64,000 nucleotides of DNA from an uncultured Saprospiraceae bacterium (GTDB lineage: Bacteria > Bacteroidota > Bacteroidia > Chitinophagales > Saprospiraceae): positions 62,001 to 126,000 of the forward strand of contig CALJOK010000030.1 in the NCBI GenBank assembly GCA_937981555.1, read 5' to 3'. Both the position numbers and the translations under genes were made by a program. The notes below the pieces were generated by a model. The model did not search any database. It had not been told where the DNA came from and saw only the letters and a program-made list of their open reading frames with translations. Positions 44,341 to 53,933 of the stretch are shown piece after piece. Position 1 is the stretch's first letter. The number at the start of each line of letters is the position of its first letter.

Positions 44341-45084
44341 CTATTTAGCAATCGCTGCAAAAGGATCACTCGTCAATCCATAAGCTGCCAAACTCGCTGA
44401 ACCTTTTACATCCATTAATTTCAAATCAAAGATACCTTTGTGTAAAGTTGAAATTTTAGCACCAGTATCCAACGTAATCCAATCTTCCCAAGTGAATTCT
44501 AAACCACCAACTGGAATAATTCCCACCCACATCTTCCAGCTTTTCGGCATTCCATTATTATCTAAAATCCAACCATAAGCATCGCCAGGAGTCACTCCTC
44601 CTGATTCGTAAGAAACCATCATAGCATCTCGATCATCTTTGGTTTTGATTAAACTTCGACTCGTACCAGCATCAAATGCTTTGACAGGAGCATTCAGCCA
44701 AAAGGAATCATTGCAGAAATGTTTCCATGCCTCACTCACTAATTTATTGGCTTTGTCACCTGTAACTTCTACACCCTTAGTATAACCTTTTCCAGTAACT
44801 GATTTGGTATGCAGCAAAACTTCATTATCGCCCCACATAACTTTCACATAATTTCGACCTTTATCCCAAAGGTATTGTTGACGATCTGCAAAATTCCAAC
44901 TGATGATATTGGTGGTATCCCAAGCAGGTTTATTGATAGCTGCCATCATTTTTTGAGCAAGCGCATCTGCTTGTGGAGAAGGAGAAGTTGTCGGTCGAGA
45001 CTCGTGAGTCATGATTCCATAAATTGTTAGAATCAATAGTAAACTAGCCAAACCGATAAAGAACCATTTAAAGAATTTTTTCAT
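44341..45084 (-). CDS. Hypothetical membrane-anchored/secreted protein
   Basis: A 247-residue protein with an N-terminal hydrophobic segment (FFKWFFIGLASLLLILTIYGIM, residues 4-25), either a signal peptide or an anchor, followed by a Pro/Ser-rich linker (about 30-42). The remainder is soluble and aromatic-rich, with WNFADRQQYLWDKGRNYVKV, AWKHFCNDSFWLNAP and a C-terminal beta-rich half (WKMWVGIIPVGGLEFTWEDW). It has no named catalytic motif that I can identify. The pattern suggests a periplasmic or exported protein conserved in Bacteroidota. It points towards truA and is separated from the downstream GNAT gene by 72 bases in the same orientation. Function unknown. Confidence 0.75.
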   Translation of the reverse strand: MKKFFKWFFIGLASLLLILTIYGIMTHESRPTTSPSPQADALAQKMMAAINKPAWDTTNIISWNFADRQQYLWDKGRNYVKVMWGDNEVLLHTKSVTGKGYTKGVEVTGDKANKLVSEAWKHFCNDSFWLNAPVKAFDAGTSRSLIKTKDDRDAMMVSYESGGVTPGDAYGWILDNNGMPKSWKMWVGIIPVGGLEFTWEDWITLDTGAKISTLHKGIFDLKLMDVKGSASLAAYGLTSDPFAAIAK

Positions 45085-45156
45085 TGGAGGTATTTTTTTT
45101 GTAAATGTATTTATGTTTTTCGTTTTTAATTCTTGAGTAGGAAAACGGAAAAAGTT

Positions 45157-46047
45157 TTAAAGAAATTTTCGCCATCCCTTCTTTCTCTTAATATGAAAAT
45201 AGGAAGTTGGCTTCGCGCCAAATCCTTCTGTCCATTTTTCATTTTTATTAAAATCAAGAATGACAGGGCGAGTCGCATGCGTTTGAATAATTCGATCAAT
45301 CAACATATGATGAGCACCCGTTTTTTCCCCTTCGTCAGAAATGGTTCCGATCAGGCTCATCAATTTTCCATGGCTAAAAATAAAATAATCTGCGGCTAAT
45401 AAATTACCTTTTTTATCTTCAACTCCAGTCGAGAACCCTAACCCACGATGCATGGCGTTATACATGATTCGTTGTAACGCATGAAATTTTTCATCGACCC
45501 ATTTCTTGTCCTTAGTATGTTTTTTATAAAAATCAGCAAGGACTTCGGGTTTCAAATTAGCGACGGAAAATATAGAAGAGGACTCCGCTTTAACAATAAT
45601 ATCTCTCGTAGCCTCCGAATAATCGTTAGCAATGCTTGGATAATCTTTATTCAAAAGCATATGATAATTTTCCTGCTCCGTCTTTTCAAAATCTAAATCA
45701 TCCTGGAGGTGAACCCCTTCATTGAATGCCATTTCGATATTCTGATATTCAGGAGGAATCGCATTTAAAAATGCATCAACTCGTTTTTCCGATAAAAGAT
45801 TAACTGAATAAATGCCTGTGGAGCGAACCCAATGTGGAATATGTAATTCTTTGGTTTTGAGCATCTTTGGTTGCCAGATAAGTGGCAAAACTGATTCATA
45901 ATCATTTTCGATTAAGCAATCCCAATTTTTAGAAACATTATTTAGAAACCACATGTAGCCAAATGGATTTCCATTATTAGCAAAATGCACACAACTGTTC
46001 CATTTGTTTTTATCAATCTCTTCGGCTTTTAGATAACGTATATTCAT
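45157..46047 (-). CDS. GNAT/FemAB-like acyltransferase
   Basis: A 296-residue protein of the GNAT/FemAB superfamily. The N-terminal lobe (about 1-130) has NGNPFGYMWFLNNVSKNWD and YESVLPLIWQPK, and the C-terminal lobe (about 150-296) has VANLKPEVLADFYKKH, a CoA-lobe-like region (GVEDKKGNLLAADYFIFSHG) and LMSLIGTISDEGEKTGAHHML, typical of Bacteroidota conserved proteins of about 300 residues. FemAB members transfer amino acids from aminoacyl-tRNA to cell-wall peptides; others acylate small molecules. The substrate cannot be told. Divergent from the GT39 gene (88-base gap to the in-frame TTG). Confidence 0.7.
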   Translation of the reverse strand: MNIRYLKAEEIDKNKWNSCVHFANNGNPFGYMWFLNNVSKNWDCLIENDYESVLPLIWQPKMLKTKELHIPHWVRSTGIYSVNLLSEKRVDAFLNAIPPEYQNIEMAFNEGVHLQDDLDFEKTEQENYHMLLNKDYPSIANDYSEATRDIIVKAESSSIFSVANLKPEVLADFYKKHTKDKKWVDEKFHALQRIMYNAMHRGLGFSTGVEDKKGNLLAADYFIFSHGKLMSLIGTISDEGEKTGAHHMLIDRIIQTHATRPVILDFNKNEKWTEGFGAKPTSYFHIKRKKGWRKFL

Positions 46048-46149
46048 ATTTTTAAAACTCTTTTTTTACGAGTTGCAAAAGTATAACAAACCAAATGAGA
46101 AAAGGATTTTTGAGTTCATAAATTATATTGTAATTTGTTTTTATTCAAA

Positions 46150-47691
46150 ATGCCAATTATGAAAAATAAACAACTCCATCGGCTTATTTACTTTTTTGGA
46201 TTGTCAAAATTGTTAATTCATTTTTTTACCAACACCAATTATAGTTTTCACCGAGACGAATATTTATACCTCGACCAAGGCAACCATTTAGGATTGGGGT
46301 TTATGGAAATACCTCCATTGCTTCCTGTCATTTCAAAAATAATTGGTTGGTTAGGAAGTAGTGTTTTCGCTACTCGATTATTTCCAGCTTTAATTGGAAT
46401 GGCAACTATTATTTTGGCGGGGATGATTGTAAAGAATTTAGGAGGAAAAAAATGGGCGGTTATTTTTGCTTGCGGAGGTTTACTTTTATCTCCTGCGATG
46501 CTCGGAAGTAATACCTTATTCCAACCTGTTTCCTTCAATCAATTCTTTTGGTTTTTGTCAGCCTATCTTTTATTGCAAGCGATCAAAACGGAGCAATCTC
46601 GGTTTTGGTATTTATTAGGAGTGAGCATTGGATTTGGTTTTTTGATGAAGTACTCCATTGTTTTTTATGGATTGAGTATAGTGATTGCTTTGCTTTTTAC
46701 GCCACAAAGAAAATGGTTGGCGACAAAATATCCATACTTCACATTACTCATTGCGATGGTGATTGCATCACCAAATCTATTTTGGCAATATGAACATAAT
46801 TGGCCTGTAATTCATCACATGCATGAGTTGGCAGAATCGCAATTGGTACATATGAATTGGGGAGGATTTTTATTAGAGCAACTGCAATTTCATTTTGCTT
46901 TTTCGATTATTTGGATGGCAGGGCTAGTTGGTTTGTTGAGTTGGGAAAGATTTAAACCTTATCGTTTTTTAGGCATTGGATTTTTGTTAACTATTTTATT
47001 GATCGGTAGTTTGAGTGGCAAAGCATATTATACGATTGGCGCATTTACCATTCTATTCCCTATTGGAGGAATTGTTTTGGAAAAATTGATTTCTAAAAAT
47101 ACTGTTCGAGCGAGTTTGTTTTTAGGAATGACTATTTTGACTATTCCAATTTTGCCTTATGTTTTACCAGTTTTTAAAATTGATAAAATGAAAAGCTATT
47201 GCAAATTTATGGATGAAAAGGTAGGACTAGAAGGTCCTTTGATTTGGGAAAATAATCAGAAATATGAACTACCTCAAGATTATGCGGATATGTTTGGGTG
47301 GGAAGAATTATGCGAACGAGTAGCAAAATTTTACCATGATTTGCCTAAAGAAAAAAAGGAAAAATGTATGATTTATGGCGGTAACTATGGACATGCTGGT
47401 GCGATGAATTATTATGGAAAAAAATATGACTTACCTGAGATTTATAGTTTTGCTTCCAGTTATGTAATGTGGACGAAGGAGGATGTTGACTTTGATAGTC
47501 AAATCATGGTGGAAGATAGTCGACAAGCTGCTACTTCTAGTTTTTTTGAAAAACGAATATTAGTGGACAGTATTCAGAATCCTTTTGCAAGGGAAGCAGG
47601 ATATATTTATTTTCAAGAAATACCAAAAGTAGATGTGAAGGAAGCTTGGAAAAATATAGTTAAGGAAGAGAAAAAAGAATTTAATTTTTGA
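46150..47691 (+). CDS. Glycosyltransferase family 39 (ArnT/PMT-like) membrane protein
   Basis: A 513-residue integral membrane glycosyltransferase. The conserved first periplasmic loop is TNYSFHRDEYLYLDQGNH, with the acidic DE pair of the family, followed by GFMEIPPLLPVISKIIGW. About nine to eleven transmembrane segments lie in residues 50-345 (for example WAVIFACGGLLLSPAMLG and YFTLLIAMVIASPNLFWQ). The C-terminal 170 residues are a periplasmic domain. Members move sugars from a polyprenyl phosphate donor to lipid or protein acceptors. The first ATG is 46150; a second at 46159 is equally possible. The acceptor is unknown and no other glycan genes are adjacent. Confidence 0.88.
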   Translation: MPIMKNKQLHRLIYFFGLSKLLIHFFTNTNYSFHRDEYLYLDQGNHLGLGFMEIPPLLPVISKIIGWLGSSVFATRLFPALIGMATIILAGMIVKNLGGKKWAVIFACGGLLLSPAMLGSNTLFQPVSFNQFFWFLSAYLLLQAIKTEQSRFWYLLGVSIGFGFLMKYSIVFYGLSIVIALLFTPQRKWLATKYPYFTLLIAMVIASPNLFWQYEHNWPVIHHMHELAESQLVHMNWGGFLLEQLQFHFAFSIIWMAGLVGLLSWERFKPYRFLGIGFLLTILLIGSLSGKAYYTIGAFTILFPIGGIVLEKLISKNTVRASLFLGMTILTIPILPYVLPVFKIDKMKSYCKFMDEKVGLEGPLIWENNQKYELPQDYADMFGWEELCERVAKFYHDLPKEKKEKCMIYGGNYGHAGAMNYYGKKYDLPEIYSFASSYVMWTKEDVDFDSQIMVEDSRQAATSSFFEKRILVDSIQNPFAREAGYIYFQEIPKVDVKEAWKNIVKEEKKEFNF

Positions 47692-48075
47692 AAAACCCCA
47701 AACCTTCTAACTCGAAGATTTGGGGTAGGATCATTTGGGGTTATACTTCGTTAAGTTCTAAAATGAAAAAAAGATGCCAACACAACTAGTTAGTCGAATA
47801 GAAATAATAAAGGTCGCTGAAAAAAGAATTTATTTAAAAAAATAGAAGTTTTGTAAAAATGTCCTGTTGATCCAAAAAAGAGAAACGATAAAAACGCATC
47901 ATCTTTGCGACTTCTTTCTCAAAAAACCGACTAAATAAAAAGAGATATCAGGATGATACATGTTCGATATCTTCTGACCTATTTCCTGAAATTAGGAGTG
48001 AAAAATATTATCTGTTTTTTATCGTAATTTGAGGACTCCTAAATTAACAATACATACTCCCGAAAAAAGGCAAAG
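47692..48075. other. 384-base region upstream of the CHAT gene
   Basis: No gene is supported. A 13-bp stem (47695-47707 with 47714-47726, one mismatch) follows the GT39 stop with no T-run. AGATATC/GATATCT at 47942-47972 and TTAGGAGT/ACTCCTAA at 47992-48042 are two inverted repeats in the last 130 bases before the CHAT start; the second lies in the presumed 5' leader. CATCTTTG at 47900-47907 is a near -7 box without a TTG at proper spacing. Confidence 0.45.
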
Positions 48076-51000
48076 ATGAATATCAACTTACCTCAAATTT
48101 TAACGATAGGGTTTTTACTTTTTCATTTTACTTCACTTGCTCAAGTTCCCATCGATTCAGAATTAGAATTACTTCGTGAACGTTATAATAAAACGGTTCA
48201 AGCAAATGAATTTGAACCTAAAATAGGTATTCCCATCTACGAGGAATTAGCGCCTCAATTTGAAAAAAAACAAGACTGGATTTTTTATTATAAATGCCTC
48301 ATTGAAGCAGCATGGGCTTATGATTTTGGAGGAAATAATCAGAAGGGCATAGAAGTAATAGAAGCTGTAGTAAGAGATTATCAAGATCGTAAATTGGACA
48401 ATTATTACCAAGTCAAATTTGGAGATGCCTACTTAAATTATGGTAATATTTTATCAAATGGAGACCAGTTTGATGCAGCCATTTCATCTTTTAATCAAGC
48501 ATTGGATATATATAGTTCATTAAAAGAAGGGGAGAATGGATTTGAGATAAAGGAAAAATTAATGGCTTATAGTAACAATAATCTTTCGAAAGAATATGGT
48601 CGTAAACGAGAGTACGATAAGGCGTTAAAATATATTAAAAAAGCAATAACGCTAAAAATAAAAGTACTTGGGCCGACTCATAAAAGTACCTTGCGTTCGA
48701 TCCGTTCAAGAGGAGAAATTTATATTGAGTTAGGATATTATAACCAAGCATTAGAGGTGTTAAATGAAATTGCTGCTGAATTTGAAAAAGGGGGAATGGC
48801 AGAAGAATTAGCTAAAACGCAACGAGAAATTTCATCCGTATATCAAAAGAAAAATGATTTTAAAACTGCGGAAGAATACATTCGAAAATCCATTTCTATT
48901 TACGATACTTTGGGGCCTCAAAATTTAAAAAACAAGGTATACTCTTTACATCAAATGGGAAATGTGTTAAAAGATCGAGGCGATTATAAGGAGTCGATTT
49001 CTTGGTTTGAAGAAGCGATTGCCTTAAAAAATAAAATATCAGGAAGCCCCAATTATGGTGCAGGTATATCTACTTTAAATATTGGAAAGGCCTATGCTTA
49101 TCTTGGTCAGTATAAAAAAAGTCTGGAAGTTTATCAGGAAGCCACGGAAATATTTGACCAAGTTCTAGATAGAAATCATCCTAAATATATCAGCCTATGG
49201 ATGAGTATGGGGAACTGTTATTTGGATGATGGGCAGGTAAATAAAGCTCATAAATTATTTGAGAAATCTTACGCGTTAGCAAAAGAAGTAACGCTTGGAA
49301 ATAGTCATGACCGAGTATTGTCCTGTTTGAATTTAGCAAAAACTACTCAAGATTTAGATCGGGCGTTGATATTTTGTCAAGAGGGATTAGGGGAGTTAAG
49401 TACCGAATTTGATTCCAGAAATGTGAAGAACAACCCTTTGGTTGAGAATGTGTTTTCAGAATTTCATATGCTTTTATTATTAGAAGAAAAAGCTGCTATC
49501 TTTCAAAAAAAATATCAAAGTTCGAAGAATGAAAAAGACTTAATGTTGGCTTTGGAAACGTACCAAACTGCAACTGAATTAGTAGATTATTCTCGTCAAA
49601 GTTTCTTTACAGAAAGTGCTAAACAATACTTAGCAAAACATGCAAGAAGTATTTATGAAAATGGTACACAAGTCGCTTTTGAATTATTTGAAAAAAAAAA
49701 TAACAATACATTCGCGGAGGTCGCTTTTCAGATGATGGAGAAAAGTCGAAGTTTAATTTTATTAGAAGCATTGCAAACGGAAGCAGCAGCAGAGATTGCA
49801 AAAATTCCAGATAGTTTATCTTTTAAAAGGAATGAATTTCGAAGACAATTATTAAAATTAGAAACACAATTTAGTCAGCTTCAGGATGGAGATGAAAGGA
49901 CTCGAGATTTTAATAATAAGATTTTTGCCATCAAAAAACAGCAGCAATTATTCAATGAAGAACTAAGCGAAAATTATCCAACGATTTCTAAAATTCAAAA
50001 TGAATTAGATCTACTTTCCATTGCCGATATCCAAGATCAACTATCAAATGGAGAGACTTTATTAGAATTTTTAATCACCGAAAAAGAGTTGTTTGTTTTA
50101 AAAATTACAAACGGTAATGTTGGATTTTTTAAAGAATCCATGAATGCAGAGTTAGAGGCTAAAACTCTTGATTTTATTGGTTTAGTGAATGATAATCAAT
50201 TGGCAAGTAAGCAAGGTGCGGGGCAAGAAGTATTTCAAAAATTTACCCAACAAAGTGCGGAGTTATATCAAACTATCTTAGCTTTTGCATTGGATGGAAG
50301 TGAGCAAAAAATAATATTAATTCCTGATTTATATCTTAACTATTTGCCTTTTGAATTATTATTAACGAATAATGATTTTGAGAAAAATGAAATTAATTAC
50401 GCAGACTTGCCTTATTTATTTGTTGAAAATTCCATTCGTTATTCTTTTTCAGCAAACCTTCAATTTCAAAATTTCACTCCTGAAAATCACAACCAAGAGG
50501 TGCTCGCTTTTGCTCCAAAATATGAAGGGAAATCTAATCCTATTCTAGCTTCAAGAAATGGTTTTACCGCTCTTTCTCAAACATCAAAAGAGGTTGAATC
50601 TATTATTGGAATGTTAAAAGGAATTTCAAAAATTGGAAGTACCGCGAACGAAAAAAGTTTTAAATCTTTAGCATCGGAATATGGAATTCTTCATCTTGCG
50701 ATGCATGCTTATACGAATGAAGAGAACCCGATGCTTTCAGGTTTAATCTTTTCCGAAAATGAAGATGAAGAAGATGATGTTTTGCATGCATATGAATTAT
50801 ATGGGATGAAATTAAATGCTCAATTGGCAGTCTTAAGTGCTTGCAATACAGGTAGTGGGAAATTTGAAAAAGGAGAAGGTGTAATGAGTTTAGCAAGAGG
50901 TTTTCGACAGGCAGGAGTGCCTAATGTTGTGATGAGTTTGTGGCAAGCAGATGATGAATCTACGAGGACAATAATGGAAAGTTTTTATACTCATTTAAAG

Positions 51001-51204
51001 AATGGTGTAAAAACAGATGAGGCATTGCGGTATGCAAAATTAGAATATTTAAAAGGTAATTATAAAACATTTCCACATTATTGGAGTGCCTTTGTTTTGA
51101 TGGGCAATGATGATTCTATCGAATTTATTCAGTCTCCTAATTATTTGCTGTGGGGAATTGTAGGAGTATTGTTATTTGGATTGGTTTTTTATTTTAAAAA
51201 ATAA
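48076..51204 (+). CDS. TPR-CHAT protein: predicted secreted/anchored CHAT-family cysteine protease
   Basis: A 1042-residue protein. It begins with a signal peptide (ILTIGFLLFHFTSLAQ, cleavage near residue 23). Residues about 30-450 hold repeated TPR units, seen as KALKYIKKAITLK, KTAEEYIRKSISIYDTLG, ESISWFEEAIALK and KKSLEVYQEATEIF. A coiled stretch lies at about 560-650. The CHAT protease domain (about 730-1010) has both catalytic residues: His877 in HLAMHAYTNEENP and Cys923 in VLSACNTGSG, with GEGVMSLARGF and VVMSLWQADD. A C-terminal transmembrane helix (about 1022-1039, WGIVGVLLFGLVFYF) anchors it. The active domain is thus predicted on the periplasmic face. It converges on a membrane TPR protein and an ECF sigma factor (three bases between stops). 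Confidence 0.92.
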   Translation: MNINLPQILTIGFLLFHFTSLAQVPIDSELELLRERYNKTVQANEFEPKIGIPIYEELAPQFEKKQDWIFYYKCLIEAAWAYDFGGNNQKGIEVIEAVVRDYQDRKLDNYYQVKFGDAYLNYGNILSNGDQFDAAISSFNQALDIYSSLKEGENGFEIKEKLMAYSNNNLSKEYGRKREYDKALKYIKKAITLKIKVLGPTHKSTLRSIRSRGEIYIELGYYNQALEVLNEIAAEFEKGGMAEELAKTQREISSVYQKKNDFKTAEEYIRKSISIYDTLGPQNLKNKVYSLHQMGNVLKDRGDYKESISWFEEAIALKNKISGSPNYGAGISTLNIGKAYAYLGQYKKSLEVYQEATEIFDQVLDRNHPKYISLWMSMGNCYLDDGQVNKAHKLFEKSYALAKEVTLGNSHDRVLSCLNLAKTTQDLDRALIFCQEGLGELSTEFDSRNVKNNPLVENVFSEFHMLLLLEEKAAIFQKKYQSSKNEKDLMLALETYQTATELVDYSRQSFFTESAKQYLAKHARSIYENGTQVAFELFEKKNNNTFAEVAFQMMEKSRSLILLEALQTEAAAEIAKIPDSLSFKRNEFRRQLLKLETQFSQLQDGDERTRDFNNKIFAIKKQQQLFNEELSENYPTISKIQNELDLLSIADIQDQLSNGETLLEFLITEKELFVLKITNGNVGFFKESMNAELEAKTLDFIGLVNDNQLASKQGAGQEVFQKFTQQSAELYQTILAFALDGSEQKIILIPDLYLNYLPFELLLTNNDFEKNEINYADLPYLFVENSIRYSFSANLQFQNFTPENHNQEVLAFAPKYEGKSNPILASRNGFTALSQTSKEVESIIGMLKGISKIGSTANEKSFKSLASEYGILHLAMHAYTNEENPMLSGLIFSENEDEEDDVLHAYELYGMKLNAQLAVLSACNTGSGKFEKGEGVMSLARGFRQAGVPNVVMSLWQADDESTRTIMESFYTHLKNGVKTDEALRYAKLEYLKGNYKTFPHYWSAFVLMGNDDSIEFIQSPNYLLWGIVGVLLFGLVFYFKK

Positions 51205-51207
51205 TAA

Positions 51208-51939
51208 TTATAATTTTTCCAAAATTGTTTTGGCTTCTTCTTGTTTAAAATGTCTTGGTTGATTAGCCATTTTTTGAAAAGCATTTTTTGCTTCTATGAT
51301 GTTTTCCATTTTTAAAAATGACAAAGCGCTAAACCATTCTGCGTTTTGGAAATAAGAACTTTCGGAAGGGATCGCATCAAAAGTGCTGATGGCTTTTTGA
51401 TATTCATTTGTCATCAAAAGACTTACTCCTAAATATAATTTTCCTCGGTCAGAAAACTGAAAATTTTGATCATTTACTAAAGGGGAAAGTAAGTCAATTG
51501 TTTTTTCGAAATCTTGATTTGAATAGGCAGACATTGCTTCATTCCACGCTTCAGATTGAGGTGTATTATTTCGCTCCCCTGCAGGAGTAGGCAATTCAAA
51601 ATGATTAGAAAATAATGTTGCTCCTGATTTTGGTTGTCCTATATTTTGAATAAGAAAAAAGGCGGCTATCATAAAAATAAACATCGCAGCAATTTGCATT
51701 ATTCTTTTTAATGAAAAGGCATTGGCTGATTTCTTTTCATGATCATCTAAAGCAACAATAGCTTTTTTTCTGAGTTGTTCTTTTGCACTTGCTCGGATAG
51801 CTAGTAGATCTTTTTGATGCAATTCAAATTCAAGTTTTAATTCATCATCAGATTCAAGTCGTTGCTTAAAATCTGTTTCAGAAATTTCATTAGATCGGTA
51901 TCGATCAATATATTCTTGATGTTTTTTGAGAGGGTTCAT
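51208..51939 (-). CDS. Membrane TPR protein, candidate anti-sigma factor
   Basis: A 243-residue protein encoded 29 bases downstream of an ECF sigma gene, so likely in one transcript. Residues 1-78 are charged and lack a classic anti-sigma zinc motif; one transmembrane helix lies at about 79-98 (RIMQIAAMFIFMIAAFFLIQ). Residues about 120-243 form a helical TPR-like domain (WNEAMSAYSNQDFEKTIDLLSPLV, KAISTFDAIP, EAKNAFQKMA). The expected topology is a cytoplasmic N-terminal domain that could hold the sigma factor and a periplasmic TPR domain. The anti-sigma role is inferred from position and topology only. Its stop lies three bases from that of the CHAT protease gene on the other strand. Confidence 0.78.
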   Translation of the reverse strand: MNPLKKHQEYIDRYRSNEISETDFKQRLESDDELKLEFELHQKDLLAIRASAKEQLRKKAIVALDDHEKKSANAFSLKRIMQIAAMFIFMIAAFFLIQNIGQPKSGATLFSNHFELPTPAGERNNTPQSEAWNEAMSAYSNQDFEKTIDLLSPLVNDQNFQFSDRGKLYLGVSLLMTNEYQKAISTFDAIPSESSYFQNAEWFSALSFLKMENIIEAKNAFQKMANQPRHFKQEEAKTILEKL

Positions 51940-51968
51940 TTTCTGTATTTTTCTTTTTTATAAAAGGG

Positions 51969-52532
51969 TTATTGCATCAATTTTCTTAATTTTTGTAAAC
52001 ATTTATACTTTCGATCTTTTGCTTGAGTGCTATTTTCCAATCCTATTCTTTTAGCTATTTCACTCATATTATAACCCCAAAAGCCCCAGTCCAAAAGAAT
52101 TTGTTTACAAGGTTCTCCTATCTGATCTAAGTATTTATAAAGTTGATTTATTTCTTCTTCTATCTCTATTTTTTTAACAGCGATAAGCGAAGCATCCGAG
52201 ACTTCGGGTAATTTTTCTCGGTATTCTATTTGGTTGGTCGTATTTTTTCGAAAAAGGTCGACACATTTAAAATAAAAAATTTTATAAAAATAAGTGGAGA
52301 GTTTGCTTTCACCTTTGAATTTGAGCGCAACTATTTGATCAATCATATCCATGATTGCATCTGTAAAAATATCTAGAGCTTCTTCTCTTTTTAGTCCGGT
52401 CTTTTTGGCAACCTTAGGTAGGTAATGAATAAAATCATTCATCACTTGGTTTACGGCTTCTTCTTTTGAAGTTCCACCAGCAACCAAACCTTCGATTATT
52501 TTATCATCGGACCATGTTGAGAGTTTTTGCAT
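51969..52532 (-). CDS. ECF-subfamily RNA polymerase sigma factor
   Basis: A 187-residue sigma-70 family member with only regions 2 and 4. Region 2 (about 20-95) includes REEALDIFTDAIMDMIDQI and GESKLSTYFYKIFYFKCVDLFR; region 4 (about 125-185) includes EPCKQILLDWGFWGYNMSEIAKRIGL and the helix-turn-helix STQAKDRKYKCLQKLRKL. It belongs to the ECF type that couples to a membrane anti-sigma, which fits the next gene 29 bases downstream (reading in its direction). It would direct transcription of a small regulon, possibly including the CHAT gene. No matching promoter was identified by eye. It begins 117 bases before the glyA stop region on the other side. Confidence 0.93.
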   Translation of the reverse strand: MQKLSTWSDDKIIEGLVAGGTSKEEAVNQVMNDFIHYLPKVAKKTGLKREEALDIFTDAIMDMIDQIVALKFKGESKLSTYFYKIFYFKCVDLFRKNTTNQIEYREKLPEVSDASLIAVKKIEIEEEINQLYKYLDQIGEPCKQILLDWGFWGYNMSEIAKRIGLENSTQAKDRKYKCLQKLRKLMQ

Positions 52533-52590
52533 TAAGTAGCCTGAATTAGTTTTTTAAGGTTTTTTAATAGAGAAATAAAAGTAAGCATAA

Positions 52591-52631
52591 AAAAAGGTAT
52601 TAACGTAATGCAATTACGATAATACCTTTTT
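52591..52631 (-). terminator. Rho-independent terminator of glyA
   Basis: A 19-bp stem (52591-52609 with 52613-52631, one mismatch) with loop GCA. It lies 19 bases after the glyA stop on the minus strand and between glyA and the ECF sigma gene. Confidence 0.88.
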
Positions 52632-52649
52632 GAATTTTTTTATTAAAAA

Positions 52650-53933
52650 TTACGAAACACTTACCGCTTCATACAACGGGAAATTTTCCATAAATGTATT
52701 TACTTCACTTCTTACTTCTGTCAATAAATTTTCATTTTCTACATCAGAAAGAATTCGGTCAATCCATTCCACTACTTTTACACAATCCGATTCTTGGAAT
52801 CCACGACTTGTAATTGCCGCAGTCCCAACTCTAATTCCTGAAGTGACGAATGGACTTTGTGTATCGAAAGGAACCATATTTTTATTAACTGTGATGTCAG
52901 CCAAAACCAAAGCATTTTCAGCTTGCTTTCCAGTTACGTTTTTATTTCTCAAATCTAAAAGCATCAAGTGATTATCCGTTCCACCTGAAATTAATTTATA
53001 ACCTTTTTCCATAAATGCATTTGCCATCGCTTGTGCATTTTTGATGACTTGTTGGCCGTATGTTTTAAATTCGGGTTGTAGTGCTTCATGAAACGCAACT
53101 GCCTTTGCTGCAATCACATGCTCCAATGGCCCACCTTGCATACCCGGAAAAACGCCACTATTTAAAATAGCAGACATCTTGATTGGATTTCCTTTTTTAG
53201 TAGTTCGTTCCCAAGGGTTATCGAAATTTTTTCCCATAATAATTGCACCACCTCTTGGACCTCGTAAAGTTTTATGAGTTGTCGTTGTAACGATATGACA
53301 ATGTGGAATTGGATCATTTAACAAACCTGCAGCAATCAATCCCGCAGGGTGAGCGATGTCTGCCAAAAGCAAAGCGCCAACTTTATCAGCAATGGCTCGG
53401 AAGCGAGCATAATCCCAATCTCGAGAGTAAGCTGATGCGCCACAAACGATTAATTTAGGTTGAACTTCCAATGCTTTTGATTCTACTTTATCCATATCGA
53501 TGGTTCCAGTCTCTGCTTCCACTCCGTAAAAGTTTGGCTTGAAATGTTTCCCAGAAAAATTAACTGGCGAACCATGCGACAAATGTCCTCCATGCGAAAG
53601 ATCAAAACCTAATATCGCGTCTCCAGGTTTCAATACGGCTAAAAATACAGCTGCATTTGCCTGAGCACCTGAATGGGGTTGAACGTTTGCATACTCTGCT
53701 CCAAACAATTCTTTCAAATAATCGATAGCTAATTGTTCGATTTGATCCACCACTTCACAACCACCATAATATCTTTTTCCGGGGTAGCCTTCTGCATATT
53801 TATTAGTCAAGCAACTGCCCATCGCATCGATGACATCTTGACTTGTAAAGTTTTCAGAAGCGATTAATTCTACACCACTTCTTTGGCGATGTAATTCTTT
53901 ATTGATGAGATCTTGAATGACAGTATTTTTCAT
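52650..53933 (-). CDS. glyA: Serine hydroxymethyltransferase
   Basis: A 427-residue PLP enzyme converting serine and tetrahydrofolate into glycine and 5,10-methylene-THF. Conserved blocks: [58 protein letters not shown], and the PLP-lysine motif [26 protein letters not shown] holds the cofactor-binding Asp. Length and motifs are normal. It shares one-carbon and serine metabolism with serA at 1.7 kb. The gene is alone, with a terminator at 52591. A TACCTTTG-type box on the minus strand (53984-53991) lies about 50 bases upstream of the start. Confidence 0.98.
   Translation of the reverse strand: MKNTVIQDLINKELHRQRSGVELIASENFTSQDVIDAMGSCLTNKYAEGYPGKRYYGGCEVVDQIEQLAIDYLKELFGAEYANVQPHSGAQANAAVFLAVLKPGDAILGFDLSHGGHLSHGSPVNFSGKHFKPNFYGVEAETGTIDMDKVESKALEVQPKLIVCGASAYSRDWDYARFRAIADKVGALLLADIAHPAGLIAAGLLNDPIPHCHIVTTTTHKTLRGPRGGAIIMGKNFDNPWERTTKKGNPIKMSAILNSGVFPGMQGGPLEHVIAAKAVAFHEALQPEFKTYGQQVIKNAQAMANAFMEKGYKLISGGTDNHLMLLDLRNKNVTGKQAENALVLADITVNKNMVPFDTQSPFVTSGIRVGTAAITSRGFQESDCVKVVEWIDRILSDVENENLLTEVRSEVNTFMENFPLYEAVSVS

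Noticed and set aside
48076-51204. A CRISPR-linked TPR-CHAT (Csx29-type) protein
   Set aside because: No CRISPR array, gRAMP or Cas gene is in the window, and the protein has a signal peptide and a membrane anchor unlike cytoplasmic Csx29.
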